Assembly: GCA_903886275.1 (NCBI GenBank)
Contig: CAISLN010000009.1
Coordinates: forward strand, 1-44,332
Direction of reading: 5' to 3'
DNA: 44,332 nucleotides
DNA from: an uncultured beta proteobacterium
Lineage (GTDB): Bacteria; Pseudomonadota; Gammaproteobacteria; Burkholderiales; Burkholderiaceae_C
Part shown: in pieces, positions 35,500 through 43,987 of the stretch
Position numbering within the stretch: position 1 is the first letter of the stretch
Layout: every line of letters starts with the position of its first letter
Translations under genes and position numbers: made by a program
Notes under the pieces: generated by a model
Databases searched by the model: none
What the model saw: only the letters and a program-made list of their open reading frames with translations
Told to the model about the DNA's origin: nothing

Positions 35500-38400
35500 T
35501 TGACTAAAGCGGATAAGCAGGTGGCAGCAACTGCCCCTCAAGGGAGTGCCTCGGTGACTGGCCATTGGCTGGACCTGTCCTCGCTGGTGCGCCAGGCCGA
35601 CGATGCAACCTATGCCCGCGCGCTGGAGCTGTACCGGGTGCAAAAGGTGTTGGACCTGTTCATCGTGCCGGTAAAGGGCGGCTGGTTTTTGGAGGGCCAG
35701 GTGCAGGGTAGCCAGCGCAAACCCTATGCAGTGAGCGTCGATCTGATCTTGGATAAAAAGGGCCGTATTGTGGAATGGGAAGGCGATTGCACCTGCCCTG
35801 TGGGCTACCACTGCAAACATGCCGTCGCGCTGTTGATCAAGGCCGCCTACAAGGGTCAGCAACTATTGGGTGGCGGTGATGCGCCAGCGCGCCCAGCGCC
35901 CTTGAGCGATGTCCAGCGCGAGGCGCAGCAGCAAGCGGAATTGCAGCGCCTGCAGCAACTCGCGGGCCTGGAGGCGGAGCGCCAATTGCTGCAATGGTTG
36001 GTCGCGCTCGAGCGCGTTGCGGCGGGCGACGAGGTGCCGGTCAAGCGTGGCCTGCAGTACGGCGTACCCATGGTGGTGATCTCGGAGCAGATTTTGTATC
36101 TTCTGAGCGTTTCGCAGGCCAAGAACGCCAAGCCCCAATTGCAATTTGAAGCCGTGGTGTCCTACCCCAAGCTCAATGGTGACTGGGCCAAACCCAAAGC
36201 CTTGCGTGCGCCCGTGGGCCGAGGCGACCCGATATTTGATGCGGCCAGTGACGCCGACCGAGATGTGTTGCAACTCCTGCTCGCCATGCCAGCCTGTACC
36301 GCCTCCTATTACAGCTACCACGAACGCTCCAAGGTCGTGATACAGGGTCGCTACGGCCTGGCGCTGTTGGAGCAAGCGGCAGCCACCGGGCGGCTGTTCG
36401 CGTCGGATGGCAAGGGCATGCCCAAGGCACAGCTGCAATGGGGTGCACCGCGCAGCGTGGAGTGGGATTGGCAGGAAGTGGCCAACGCCAAAATCGGTGG
36501 GACCGCCTGGGCCTTGCGCGCCCAATTGGCCGGTGGTCTGGGCACACTCTGTTTGAACGAACCCCTGCTGTACCTCGATGCCGAGGCCGGCGAGTGCGGA
36601 CTGGCAGAGGCCAAGGGCCTGACCTTGGAGCAGGTCAGGGTGTTGCTGGAGGCGCCGGCCATGCCAACGCAAGCGCTGCAAAAGCACCAGTCCTCCATCG
36701 CAGAGCGGATCGGGGTGGTGCCTCTGCCGCCCGTATTGAAGCCGCTGCCCCTCTTGTCCGGGCTGACGCCCAAGGCCTGCCTGCAGCTGAGCCTGACGCC
36801 GACGGCCCATGTGGCGGAGCAGGGCTTGGTGAAGGCCGAGCTGCGTTTTGATTACGGTGGCCACAGGGGCTGGTGGGCGGGGCAGGCGCAAAGGGTAGTG
36901 GTGAACGCCGGTGCAACACGCTGCCTGCTCGAGCGCGATTTGGCATCCGAGCTGGCATGCACCACGCAGTTGCTGCAATGGGGCCTGAGCAGCGACGGGC
37001 GGGGCAACTTTGGTATGGCCGGCCTGGCATCCCAGCAACTTTGGCTGGAATGGGCCGATAGCGACTACGCTGCACTGCGCGAGGCCGGCTTTGAAGTCAG
37101 CGTCGGTGAAGGCCTGCAAGGCTGGATCAGCCGCGCTGATGCGCTGGACGTGAGCCTGAAGGCCCATGGCGAAGCGCTGGAGGGCGAGGAGGGCGAGGAG
37201 GGCGCCACCTCACCTTGGTTTGACCTGTCGCTGGGCATAGAAATCAACGGCCAGCGCCACAACATATTGCCCTGGTTGCCCGAGCTGATTGCCGCTGCCG
37301 CAAGCGGTCCGCGTGACCCTCTGACCGGTCAGCCCGAGCTGCCCGCCTTCCTCTTTTTGAGCCAGCCCGGTGGTGGCTTTGTGCGCCTGCCCACGCAGGC
37401 CTTAAAGCCCTGGATCGCGGCCCTGCTCGATTTGTTAAACCACGACTTTTCGGGCGACAGCCTGCGCCTGTCCCGGCTCGATGCCATGCGAACCACGGCC
37501 GCCTTGGGTGAGGGTGCCGTATGGGAGGGCGCGCAGGCCCTGCGCGAGATGGTGCAGCAGCTCTCGGGGCGCGCCGAAATGCCCGAGGTGGCGGTGCCCA
37601 AGAGCCTCAAGGCCACGCTGCGCCCCTACCAGCAGCAGGGTTTGAACTGGCTGCAATTTTTGCGTGCCCATGGCCTGGCCGGCATCCTGGCCGACGACAT
37701 GGGCCTGGGAAAAACACTGCAGACCTTGGCGCATATCCAGGTTGAAAAAGATGCCGGGCGCCTGACGCGACCGGCCCTCATCATTGCCCCGGTCAGCTTG
37801 ATGGGCAACTGGCGCAACGAGGCCGCGCGCTTTTGTCCGGAGCTGCGCACCCTGGTCGTCCACGGCAAGGACCGCCACGAAGTGGTGAGCGACATGGCCA
37901 GTCACGACATCGTGATCGCCCCCTATTCGCTGTTGCAGCGCGATAAGGACCTGTGGCTGGAGGCTGCCTGGCATCTGGTAGTGCTCGATGAGGCGCAAAA
38001 CATCAAGAACGCCAGCACCCATGCCGCGCAGGTCGTGGCGCAGCTCAACACCCGCCACCGCCTGTGCCTGTCGGGCACGCCGATGGAGAACCACCTGGGC
38101 GAAATTTGGAGCCTGTTTTATTTTTTGATGCCCGGTTTTTTGGGCAGCCAAAAGCGCTTTCAGGAACTGTTTCGCACGCCCATCGAAAAGCTAGGCGACC
38201 CCGAGCGCATGGCCCAGTTGCGCGCCCGCATCACCCCCTTTATGTTGCGCCGTACCAAGGCCCTGGTGGCCGGCGAATTGCCACCCAAGGTGGAAACCGT
38301 GGTGCGCGTGGAGCTCGAAGGCAAGCAAGCCGACCTGTACGAAACGATTCGCCTGGGCATGGAAAAAACCGTGCGCGAGGCACTCGAATCCAAGGGCCTG

Positions 38401-39021
38401 GCCAAGTCGCAAATCACCATACTCGATGCCCTGCTCAAGCTGCGCCAGGTGTGCTGCGACCCCAAGCTGCTGAAGCTGCCCGCGGCCCAAAAGATCAAGA
38501 CCTCGGCCAAGCTGGAGCAACTGATGGTGATGCTGCCAGAGATGGTGGCCGAGGGGCGGCGCATCCTGCTGTTTTCGCAGTTCACCAGCATGCTCACGCT
38601 GATCGAGGCCGAGCTAAAAAAGCACCAGTTGCAGTGGGTCAAGCTCACCGGCCAGAGCCAAAACCGCGAGGCGCTGATCCAGCAATTTACGGACCGCACC
38701 GTGCCCATCTTTCTCATCAGCCTGAAGGCCGGTGGGGTGGGGCTGAACCTGCCCCAGGCCGACACCGTGATCCACTACGACCCCTGGTGGAATCCAGCGG
38801 CCGAAAACCAGGCCACCGACCGCGCCCACCGCATAGGCCAAACGCAAACCGTGTTTGTGTACAAGTTGGTGGCGCAGGGCACCATCGAAGAGCGCATCCT
38901 GGCATTGCAGGAGCGCAAGGCGGCGTTGGCAGACAGCATGTACAGCGGCGCCATCGGGCGCAAGCAGCCTCTGTTTACCGAGCATGATCTGGCCGAACTG
39001 CTGCGCCCCTTGGAGCGCTGA
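35500..39021 (+). CDS. SWIM zinc finger and SNF2/DEAD helicase (HepA/RapA-like)
   Basis: A large protein of about 1173 residues. Near residues 97-107 there is a SWIM zinc finger (Cys-x-Cys-x5-Cys-x-His). The SNF2 ATPase domain has motif I Asp-Asp-Met-Gly-Leu-Gly-Lys-Thr (Lys near 738), motif II Asp-Glu-Ala-Gln (near 830), Leu-Ser-Gly-Thr-Pro-Met-Glu-Asn, and the helicase C domain has Gln-Phe-Thr, Gly-Gly-Val-Gly-Leu-Asn-Leu and Arg-Ala-His-Arg-Ile-Gly-Gln. It likely translocates on double-stranded DNA; target unknown. The start is TTG 35500, eight bases after AAGGAA; the open frame to 35278 lacks similarity. Confidence 0.92.
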   Translation: MTKADKQVAATAPQGSASVTGHWLDLSSLVRQADDATYARALELYRVQKVLDLFIVPVKGGWFLEGQVQGSQRKPYAVSVDLILDKKGRIVEWEGDCTCPVGYHCKHAVALLIKAAYKGQQLLGGGDAPARPAPLSDVQREAQQQAELQRLQQLAGLEAERQLLQWLVALERVAAGDEVPVKRGLQYGVPMVVISEQILYLLSVSQAKNAKPQLQFEAVVSYPKLNGDWAKPKALRAPVGRGDPIFDAASDADRDVLQLLLAMPACTASYYSYHERSKVVIQGRYGLALLEQAAATGRLFASDGKGMPKAQLQWGAPRSVEWDWQEVANAKIGGTAWALRAQLAGGLGTLCLNEPLLYLDAEAGECGLAEAKGLTLEQVRVLLEAPAMPTQALQKHQSSIAERIGVVPLPPVLKPLPLLSGLTPKACLQLSLTPTAHVAEQGLVKAELRFDYGGHRGWWAGQAQRVVVNAGATRCLLERDLASELACTTQLLQWGLSSDGRGNFGMAGLASQQLWLEWADSDYAALREAGFEVSVGEGLQGWISRADALDVSLKAHGEALEGEEGEEGATSPWFDLSLGIEINGQRHNILPWLPELIAAAASGPRDPLTGQPELPAFLFLSQPGGGFVRLPTQALKPWIAALLDLLNHDFSGDSLRLSRLDAMRTTAALGEGAVWEGAQALREMVQQLSGRAEMPEVAVPKSLKATLRPYQQQGLNWLQFLRAHGLAGILADDMGLGKTLQTLAHIQVEKDAGRLTRPALIIAPVSLMGNWRNEAARFCPELRTLVVHGKDRHEVVSDMASHDIVIAPYSLLQRDKDLWLEAAWHLVVLDEAQNIKNASTHAAQVVAQLNTRHRLCLSGTPMENHLGEIWSLFYFLMPGFLGSQKRFQELFRTPIEKLGDPERMAQLRARITPFMLRRTKALVAGELPPKVETVVRVELEGKQADLYETIRLGMEKTVREALESKGLAKSQITILDALLKLRQVCCDPKLLKLPAAQKIKTSAKLEQLMVMLPEMVAEGRRILLFSQFTSMLTLIEAELKKHQLQWVKLTGQSQNREALIQQFTDRTVPIFLISLKAGGVGLNLPQADTVIHYDPWWNPAAENQATDRAHRIGQTQTVFVYKLVAQGTIEERILALQERKAALADSMYSGAIGRKQPLFTEHDLAELLRPLER

Positions 39022-39030
39022 TGCGGTGTT

Positions 39031-39081
39031 TGGAATTGCCAGACCTGCACGCTGTTGGCCATTGCCGATGCCGTGACTTGA
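39031..39081 (+). pseudogene. Decayed copy of the small lipoprotein gene
   Basis: In the frame starting 39031, the codons read Trp-Asn-Cys-Gln-Thr-Cys-Thr-Leu-Leu-Ala-Ile-Ala-Asp-Ala-Val-Thr-stop. The intact lipoprotein at 40286 reads Leu-Asn-Val-Gln-Ala-Cys-Thr-Val-Leu-Ala-Ile-Ala-Asp-Ala. At DNA level 39044-39073 matches 40329-40358 at 29 of 30 positions. The signal peptide end is missing and the copy jumps from the first GATGCCG to a stop, as if it had recombined with the second GATGCCG (40405-40411), deleting the middle of the gene. Confidence 0.7.
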
Positions 39082-39214
39082 AAAGCCTGCTGGGTGACCA
39101 GTGTCTTCTATAGCACTTAATGAAGTGGGTGTTATGCGGTGCGTCCTTTGGCGATCCTGACACAATGGGCGCTGCGGTAAAAATATTCCACCATCTTGTT
39201 AAGGCCCATACAAC

Positions 39215-40225
39215 ATGAACATCGAACAGGCATTTGCTGAAGCTTTTGAAAAACACTATCGGAAAAAACAATTCAACGGTGTGATTGCGATAGCAGAAAA
39301 TGACCAGATTACATATCAGTGTGCATTGGGTATTGCGAATCTTGATGAAAAACCACTTGAAATATCGGATGTATTTAATTTGGCATCGGTAAGCAAGCAA
39401 TTTACTGCTTTGTGTATTATGCGGCTGCGTGAAGATAATGCGCTCGATTATGATGATGCTATTTCTGATTATATTGAAGAATTTAAAGATACCGATTACG
39501 AAAAAATCACCATTCGCAACCTGTTGCAACATACCGGCGGCTTGCCTGACTACATGGAGTTGCTGGAGGAGCATTGGGAGGATGAGGAAGAAGTCGTAAG
39601 CAATGACAATGTAATAGAACTGTTTGCTGAGCACCAACCTGAATTATTGTTCAAACCCAATAAAAAATACGATTATTGCAATACCGGTTATGTATTTTTG
39701 GCAAGTATTGTGGAGCGGGTTTCGGAAAAATCGTTTGAAGATTTCTTGCAAGAGCACATTTTTCAGCCTCTGCAAATGAATAATTCTTTTGGTTATCGTT
39801 TTTCCGATACGGAGCCGCCTCTTGAAACTGTGGTCAGTTTTGAGCGCGATGCGGATGGTGATTGCAGCGAAAACCCTTCCTCTTATCTGGACGGTATTAT
39901 TGGCGACGGTAGTATATTTTCCAATGTCGAAGATTTGGTTAAATACCATGCAGCCTTGTTTACGGATCAGCTTGTCAGCCAGGAAATATTGAAAGAGGCC
40001 TATGTGCCTGCTGAACTCAGTACGGGTGAAATCTCGTATTATGGGTTTGGTTGGGATTTGTTCGAAAGCGGAAATTTCGTCAGTCACACCGGTTCGTGGC
40101 TGGGTTTTCGAACTTATTTTTTGCGCGATCTGGACGCCCAAAAGACTTACATCGCGCTTGACAACTCGACCAATGAAAGTCTCGATGCGCAAGTGGACAA
40201 AATAATTGACGCGTATTACAGCTAA
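39215..40225 (+). CDS. Serine hydrolase, class C beta-lactamase-related
   Basis: A protein of 336 residues of the beta-lactamase/penicillin-binding protein fold (AmpC/EstB/Pbp4* group). The catalytic tetrad motif is Ser58-Val-Ser-Lys61, followed by the Tyr154-Cys-Asn156 motif and His-Thr-Gly-Ser in the third-motif position. There is no signal peptide, so it may be cytosolic, unlike true AmpC; substrate unknown, an esterase or peptidase is as likely as a beta-lactamase. It is rich in Asp and Glu. The gene is clearly foreign: a sample line (39421-39480) has 40% G+C against about 67% in the SNF2 gene next to it. It lies between a decayed and an intact copy of a lipoprotein gene. Confidence 0.88.
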   Translation: MNIEQAFAEAFEKHYRKKQFNGVIAIAENDQITYQCALGIANLDEKPLEISDVFNLASVSKQFTALCIMRLREDNALDYDDAISDYIEEFKDTDYEKITIRNLLQHTGGLPDYMELLEEHWEDEEEVVSNDNVIELFAEHQPELLFKPNKKYDYCNTGYVFLASIVERVSEKSFEDFLQEHIFQPLQMNNSFGYRFSDTEPPLETVVSFERDADGDCSENPSSYLDGIIGDGSIFSNVEDLVKYHAALFTDQLVSQEILKEAYVPAELSTGEISYYGFGWDLFESGNFVSHTGSWLGFRTYFLRDLDAQKTYIALDNSTNESLDAQVDKIIDAYYS

Positions 40226-40285
40226 CGGTGCAGACCTAACCGTTTAGATCCCCAGACCTGCTGCACTTATTTTGATGGAATCCCT

Positions 40286-40444
40286 ATGAAGCTTTTTTTT
40301 AGCCTGCTCCTGCTCCTGAATGTGCAGGCCTGCACGGTGTTGGCCATTGCCGATGCCGCCGGATCGGCCGTCGTTTACGGTGCCAAAACGGCGGTCAATG
40401 TGCTCGATGCCGTGACCCCTGACATCATCAACAAGAAAAAGTAG
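40286..40444 (+). CDS. Small lipoprotein
   Basis: A 52-residue prolipoprotein. Met-Lys-Leu-Phe-Phe-Ser-Leu-Leu-Leu-Leu-Leu is a short signal peptide ending at the lipobox-like Val-Gln-Ala-Cys16 (Gln at -2 is atypical). After lipidation a peptide of about 37 residues remains, with Leu-Ala-Ile-Ala-Asp-Ala, then Val-Leu-Asp-Ala-Val-Thr-Pro-Asp-Ile-Ile and a basic Lys-rich end. It resembles a family of tiny lipoproteins with a conserved Thr-Pro-Asp near the end, whose function is unknown. It is convergent with the response regulator (19 bp between stops). There is no strong ribosome-binding site. Confidence 0.75.
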   Translation: MKLFFSLLLLLNVQACTVLAIADAAGSAVVYGAKTAVNVLDAVTPDIINKKK

Positions 40445-40463
40445 CGCCCATAAAAGCCTTGCC

Positions 40464-41156
40464 TCAGGCCGCCTGTGCCAGGTCCAAGCGGTAGCCCACC
40501 CCGTAGACTGAAGCGATGCTGTTGTCGCCGGTGCCGGCCTGTTCGAGTTTTTTGCGCAGGTTCTTGATGTGGCTGTCCACGGCTCGGTCGCTGACATCGC
40601 GCAGGTCTTCATGCACGCTGTCGAGTAGGCGCGCGCGGCCAAACACCTGGCCCGGGCGCGACAACAGCAGCCGCAAAAGCCTGTACTCCACCTGGGTCAG
40701 CGGCAGCAATTGGCCCTGCCAGCGGATCTGATGGCGCTCGGCTTGCAGCGCAAATCCGCAAGGGTGCGGCGCTGCGGCCAGCACGCCTTGGGTGCGACGC
40801 AGCAGCGCCCGGATGCGCGCCACCACTTCGCGTGGGCTAAAGGGCTTGCAGACGTAATCGTCGGCACCGATTTCCAGACCGAGCAGGCGGTCTATCTCAT
40901 CGACCCGCGCCGTCACCATGATGATGGGCAGCGTCGAGAATTGCCGCACCGCGCTGCACACCCCCATGCCGTCAAGACCTGGCAGCATCACGTCGAGCAG
41001 CATCAGCGCAGGGCTCTTGCTGCGCACCCAATCCACCGCCTGCAGGCCATCGCCGCATTGCAGGGTGGCAAATTGCTGCATCTGCAGGTAGTTCGCCAGC
41101 ATGTCGGAAATCTTGGCGTCGTCCTCGACGATCAGTATGGGTGCGCTGTGGGTCAT
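40464..41156 (-). CDS. OmpR-family response regulator
   Basis: A cytosolic transcription regulator of 230 residues. The receiver domain has Glu11-Asp12-Asp13, the phosphorylated Asp55 (Leu-Leu-Asp-Val-Met-Leu-Pro-Gly), and Lys in Cys-Lys-Pro-Phe-Ser-Pro-Arg-Glu. The C-terminal winged-helix domain (about 130-225) has Leu-Thr-x-Val-Glu-Tyr-Arg-Leu-Leu and Arg-Ala-Val-Asp-Ser-His-Ile-Lys-Asn-Leu-Arg-Lys-Lys. It resembles BaeR. The kinase stop codon overlaps its ATG at 41156-41153. The frame extends to 41528 but overlaps the kinase. Confidence 0.95.
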   Translation of the reverse strand: MTHSAPILIVEDDAKISDMLANYLQMQQFATLQCGDGLQAVDWVRSKSPALMLLDVMLPGLDGMGVCSAVRQFSTLPIIMVTARVDEIDRLLGLEIGADDYVCKPFSPREVVARIRALLRRTQGVLAAAPHPCGFALQAERHQIRWQGQLLPLTQVEYRLLRLLLSRPGQVFGRARLLDSVHEDLRDVSDRAVDSHIKNLRKKLEQAGTGDNSIASVYGVGYRLDLAQAA

Positions 41157-42709
41157 GCTCTGGATTTGCGTCGCTCTAGGCGCTGGGGTTGCAGTGGAAG
41201 CTCGACTGTAATGGCCACGCCGCCCAGCGCGGAGGCTTTGGCCGTCACGCTGCCGCGGTGGGCGCGCACAATCGCCTGCGCAATCGACAGGCCCAGGCCG
41301 CTGCCCTGCTGCCCGGTGCGACCGCGCGCCGCATCCACCCGAAACAGCGGCGCAAACATTCTCACGAGATGCTCTGTGGCCACCCCCGGCGGGCTGTCCT
41401 CGACCACCAGCGTCAGCACATGCGACTGCACCTGCCAGCACACCCTTATGTTTCCTGGCGCCGTGGTGTAGCGCAGGCAATTTTCCAGCAGATTCGATAG
41501 CAGCTGCTCGATGCGCCCAAAGTCCCACTGCACCGCCACCGGCTTGCCCGGGGAAAGAATCTCCATGTGCAGCCCGAGCTGGTTGGCCCGCGTCTCAAAG
41601 CGCCGCGCGATGCGCCGCAGCGCCTCGTCTGCGTCGCCGCGGACCATCTCGCAGGGCATGGCGCCGATATCGGCCACTGCCAGCAGGTGCAGGTCTTCCA
41701 CCAGGCGGGTCAGCTGCATCACCTCCTCGCGCAGGCTGGACATGACCCCTTGGGTCGGCTGGCGCGCGCCGTCCTCGATCGACTCAAGTTCCCCACGCAG
41801 CACCGCCAGCGGCGTGCGCAGTTCGTGCGATATCTCGGCGATCCAGCGGCTGCGCGCGGATTCCAGTTCCGCCAGTGCCTGCGCCATGGCGTTGACATCG
41901 GCAATCAGGCCGTCGATCTCCACTGCACCGCTGTGCAGGGCCCCTGGCGCGCGCCCGACCGGAATTTGCATCGACAGGTCGCCGTGCGCAATCCGTTGGG
42001 TTGCAGCCTGCAGCGCACGCAGCGGCCGGCTCCAGCGCCCGCCTATCCAGAGCGCGGCCAGGATCGCGGCCACGATGGTGCCCAGCGCCGCTGTGATCAG
42101 GCCCACGTACTGGCGCTGCAAAAAGCGTGCATCCACGCCCTCGGGCTGGGCCTCTTGCAGCAACTCCAGGGTTGCGACCACCTGGCCCTTCACCTTCACC
42201 TCACGCACAGACACGCGCACGCCCCCGGGCACCTCGCGCCCCACCAGGCGGCGGCCCTGGGTGTCGCGGATCAGTACCCGCTGCTGCAGGCTGCCCGGCG
42301 GTGGAGGTGGACGGTCATCACGCGCATTGCTGTCGTCGCGGGGCGGTGGGCGGTCATCACCCGCAGGGTTGTCGCGGGGCGGTGGGCGCTCACGCGGCGG
42401 TGGGTCATCTCGGCCGTCCTGGATATTGCGTGGTTCGCGCCCTGCGAGTTCGCTTAGCAGCTCGCGCAGTGCCTGGCGGTTGCCGCGCAGCCACTCCATG
42501 TCGGGTTCGTGCGCGGCGCGGCGCTCGACCAGTTGCACCAGCCTTGCGAGCTGCTCATCGTCGCGCAGGCGCAGGTACTCAGAAAACCCGCGCTTGAGGT
42601 TCCACACCGTCAGGCCGCCCACCACCACCACCGCCAGCACCACCAGGGCCACCATCAGCAGCGACAACTGATGGGCAATTTTGAGTTTGGGAAAGGGCGG
42701 TGTGGGCAT
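41153..42709 (-). CDS. Sensor histidine kinase, BaeS-like, with Asp/Arg/Pro-rich sensor
   Basis: An inner-membrane kinase of 518 residues. A first helix is at about 14-36 and a second near 185-208; the periplasmic region in between is about 150 residues. Its middle (98-139) is a low-complexity stretch built from repeats of Asp-Asp-Arg-Pro-Pro-Pro-Arg-Asp. HAMP follows, then the HisKA domain with His295 in Ile-Ser-His-Glu-Leu-Arg-Thr-Pro, and a HATPase domain with Asn-Leu-Leu-Glu-Asn and Gly-Ser-Gly-Leu-Gly. The stop of the peroxidase gene lies 15 bp upstream, so the peroxidase-kinase-regulator genes are very likely co-transcribed. The ligand is unknown; the charged sensor segment could bind metals or envelope polymers, which is inference. 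Confidence 0.93.
   Translation of the reverse strand: MPTPPFPKLKIAHQLSLLMVALVVLAVVVVGGLTVWNLKRGFSEYLRLRDDEQLARLVQLVERRAAHEPDMEWLRGNRQALRELLSELAGREPRNIQDGRDDPPPRERPPPRDNPAGDDRPPPRDDSNARDDRPPPPPGSLQQRVLIRDTQGRRLVGREVPGGVRVSVREVKVKGQVVATLELLQEAQPEGVDARFLQRQYVGLITAALGTIVAAILAALWIGGRWSRPLRALQAATQRIAHGDLSMQIPVGRAPGALHSGAVEIDGLIADVNAMAQALAELESARSRWIAEISHELRTPLAVLRGELESIEDGARQPTQGVMSSLREEVMQLTRLVEDLHLLAVADIGAMPCEMVRGDADEALRRIARRFETRANQLGLHMEILSPGKPVAVQWDFGRIEQLLSNLLENCLRYTTAPGNIRVCWQVQSHVLTLVVEDSPPGVATEHLVRMFAPLFRVDAARGRTGQQGSGLGLSIAQAIVRAHRGSVTAKASALGGVAITVELPLQPQRLERRKSRA
42293..42418 (-). repeat. Degenerate repeat encoding the Asp/Arg/Pro sensor segment
   Basis: Within the kinase gene, a GGGGCGGTGGGCGGTCATCA-type unit of about 36-42 bp recurs roughly three times with decay, encoding Asp-Asp-Arg-Pro-Pro-Pro-Arg-Asp-like units. 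Such repeats can change copy number by slippage or recombination. Confidence 0.6.
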
Positions 42710-42724
42710 GGGTAATGGTAGGGC

Positions 42725-43987
42725 CTAGCGCGCGGTGTAACCGTCGCTCAGCGTTTGCAAAAAACTCACCATCGCGCCGACTTCTTCTTCACTCAGCAGC
42801 GGCCCCAGGTGGCCGTCGCGGTTGAACGGCGCCTTTTCTTTTTCGATGTTGCCGAGGTACTGCGCCGGCAGGTCGTTGGGCTTGCCACTCAGGCCGTACC
42901 AGTGTTGTGGGTTCGAGTTGCGCGTGGAATAAAAGCGCACCACTTCGCGCAGGTCTTTGAAATAGCCGTTGTGCATAAAGGCCTCGCGCTGTGCCACATT
43001 GCGCAGCGTGGGCATGCGGAACTTGCCGCAGAAATCCTCGATGTGCACGTCTGCGGGCGCAGTGGCAGGCAGTGACGGGGCGCTACGCTCGGGGCCGCAC
43101 AGGCCGAGGTCAAAGAAGCGCGGATCGGCGTTGCGCGGAATGGCTTTGTTGCGCGGTATGCCCGATGCGTAATAGGTGAACTCCGAGAACAGCGAGTCCT
43201 CGGGCTTGGTGCTCTTGGGGTTCATCAGGTGGCAGCCGGCGCAGTTGGCGCCCTTCGGATCCATGAACAGCGCCATGCCGCGCTGCTCGGTGCTGCTGAA
43301 CGCGGCCTTACCGCGCACCATGGCATCGTATTTGGAGCTAAAGGGTTGAAGCCTGGCCCGCTCAAAGGCTTCAATGGCCACGCCGATTTTCTCGAACGCC
43401 AAGTTGCTGTCGGCAAAGATGGCGGCGCCAAAGGTTTGGCGAAACAGGCTCGCGTAGGCCGAGGCCGCAATCTTGTTCACGACCGACTGGCGGTCGGGGT
43501 TGTTCATCTCCAGCGGGTTGAGCAGCGGGCCCAGCGCCTGCTGCTGCATGGTGTCGGCCCGGCCGTCCCAGAAGTGGCCGCCGCTGGCCTCGGTCTCGTC
43601 CTTGTCGGTGATGAACTTCAGCGCCGGAATAAAGCTGGTGTAGCCGTTGGCCATGGTGTTGCGCAGCCCTATCGAAGTGGGCTTGCTGCCCACGGCCACA
43701 CCGAGGGTGGAGCCATGGTTGCTGGCCAGCCCGGTGCTTGCGCCGTGGCAGGACACGCAGGCGGTGCCTTGGGGTTCGGACAGGTTCTTGTCATTGAAGA
43801 TGGCCTCGCCCAGGCTTGCCACGTCTCCTGGTACGCCCAACGGCGCGGCGACCACTGTTGCCATCGGCTTGTTGCCACCCACGTTCTGGCCTTGGTGGAA
43901 AGCGGGCCGGGCCAGCGCCAACAGGGGCAGGGCCAGTAGGGCCAGGTAAATCCAGCGGCGCGGCAAGGGGGTGCGGATGGTCGGCAT
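42725..43987 (-). CDS. Di-heme cytochrome c peroxidase (CcpA/MauG family)
   Basis: A periplasmic protein of 420 residues. An N-terminal signal peptide (Arg-Arg-Trp-Ile-Tyr-Leu-Ala-Leu-Leu-Ala-Leu, cut near Ala-Arg-Pro-Ala) precedes two heme c sites: Cys77-Val-Ser-Cys-His81 and a Cys-Ala-Gly-Cys-His near residue 250. Gly-His-Phe-Trp-Asp-Gly-Arg-Ala and Asn-Pro-Leu-Glu-Met lie between them as in bacterial CCPs. It probably reduces hydrogen peroxide with cytochrome c, although MauG-like oxidative roles exist. ATG 43987 with GGAGAATT before it is chosen over the longer frame to 44017. It heads an operon with the kinase and regulator, which may control it. Confidence 0.92.
   Translation of the reverse strand: MPTIRTPLPRRWIYLALLALPLLALARPAFHQGQNVGGNKPMATVVAAPLGVPGDVASLGEAIFNDKNLSEPQGTACVSCHGASTGLASNHGSTLGVAVGSKPTSIGLRNTMANGYTSFIPALKFITDKDETEASGGHFWDGRADTMQQQALGPLLNPLEMNNPDRQSVVNKIAASAYASLFRQTFGAAIFADSNLAFEKIGVAIEAFERARLQPFSSKYDAMVRGKAAFSSTEQRGMALFMDPKGANCAGCHLMNPKSTKPEDSLFSEFTYYASGIPRNKAIPRNADPRFFDLGLCGPERSAPSLPATAPADVHIEDFCGKFRMPTLRNVAQREAFMHNGYFKDLREVVRFYSTRNSNPQHWYGLSGKPNDLPAQYLGNIEKEKAPFNRDGHLGPLLSEEEVGAMVSFLQTLSDGYTAR

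Noticed and set aside
39215..40225. A true chromosomal AmpC beta-lactamase
   Set aside because: The fold motifs fit, but there is no signal peptide and the third motif is His-Thr-Gly-Ser, not the usual Lys-Thr-Gly, so antibiotic hydrolysis is not supported.
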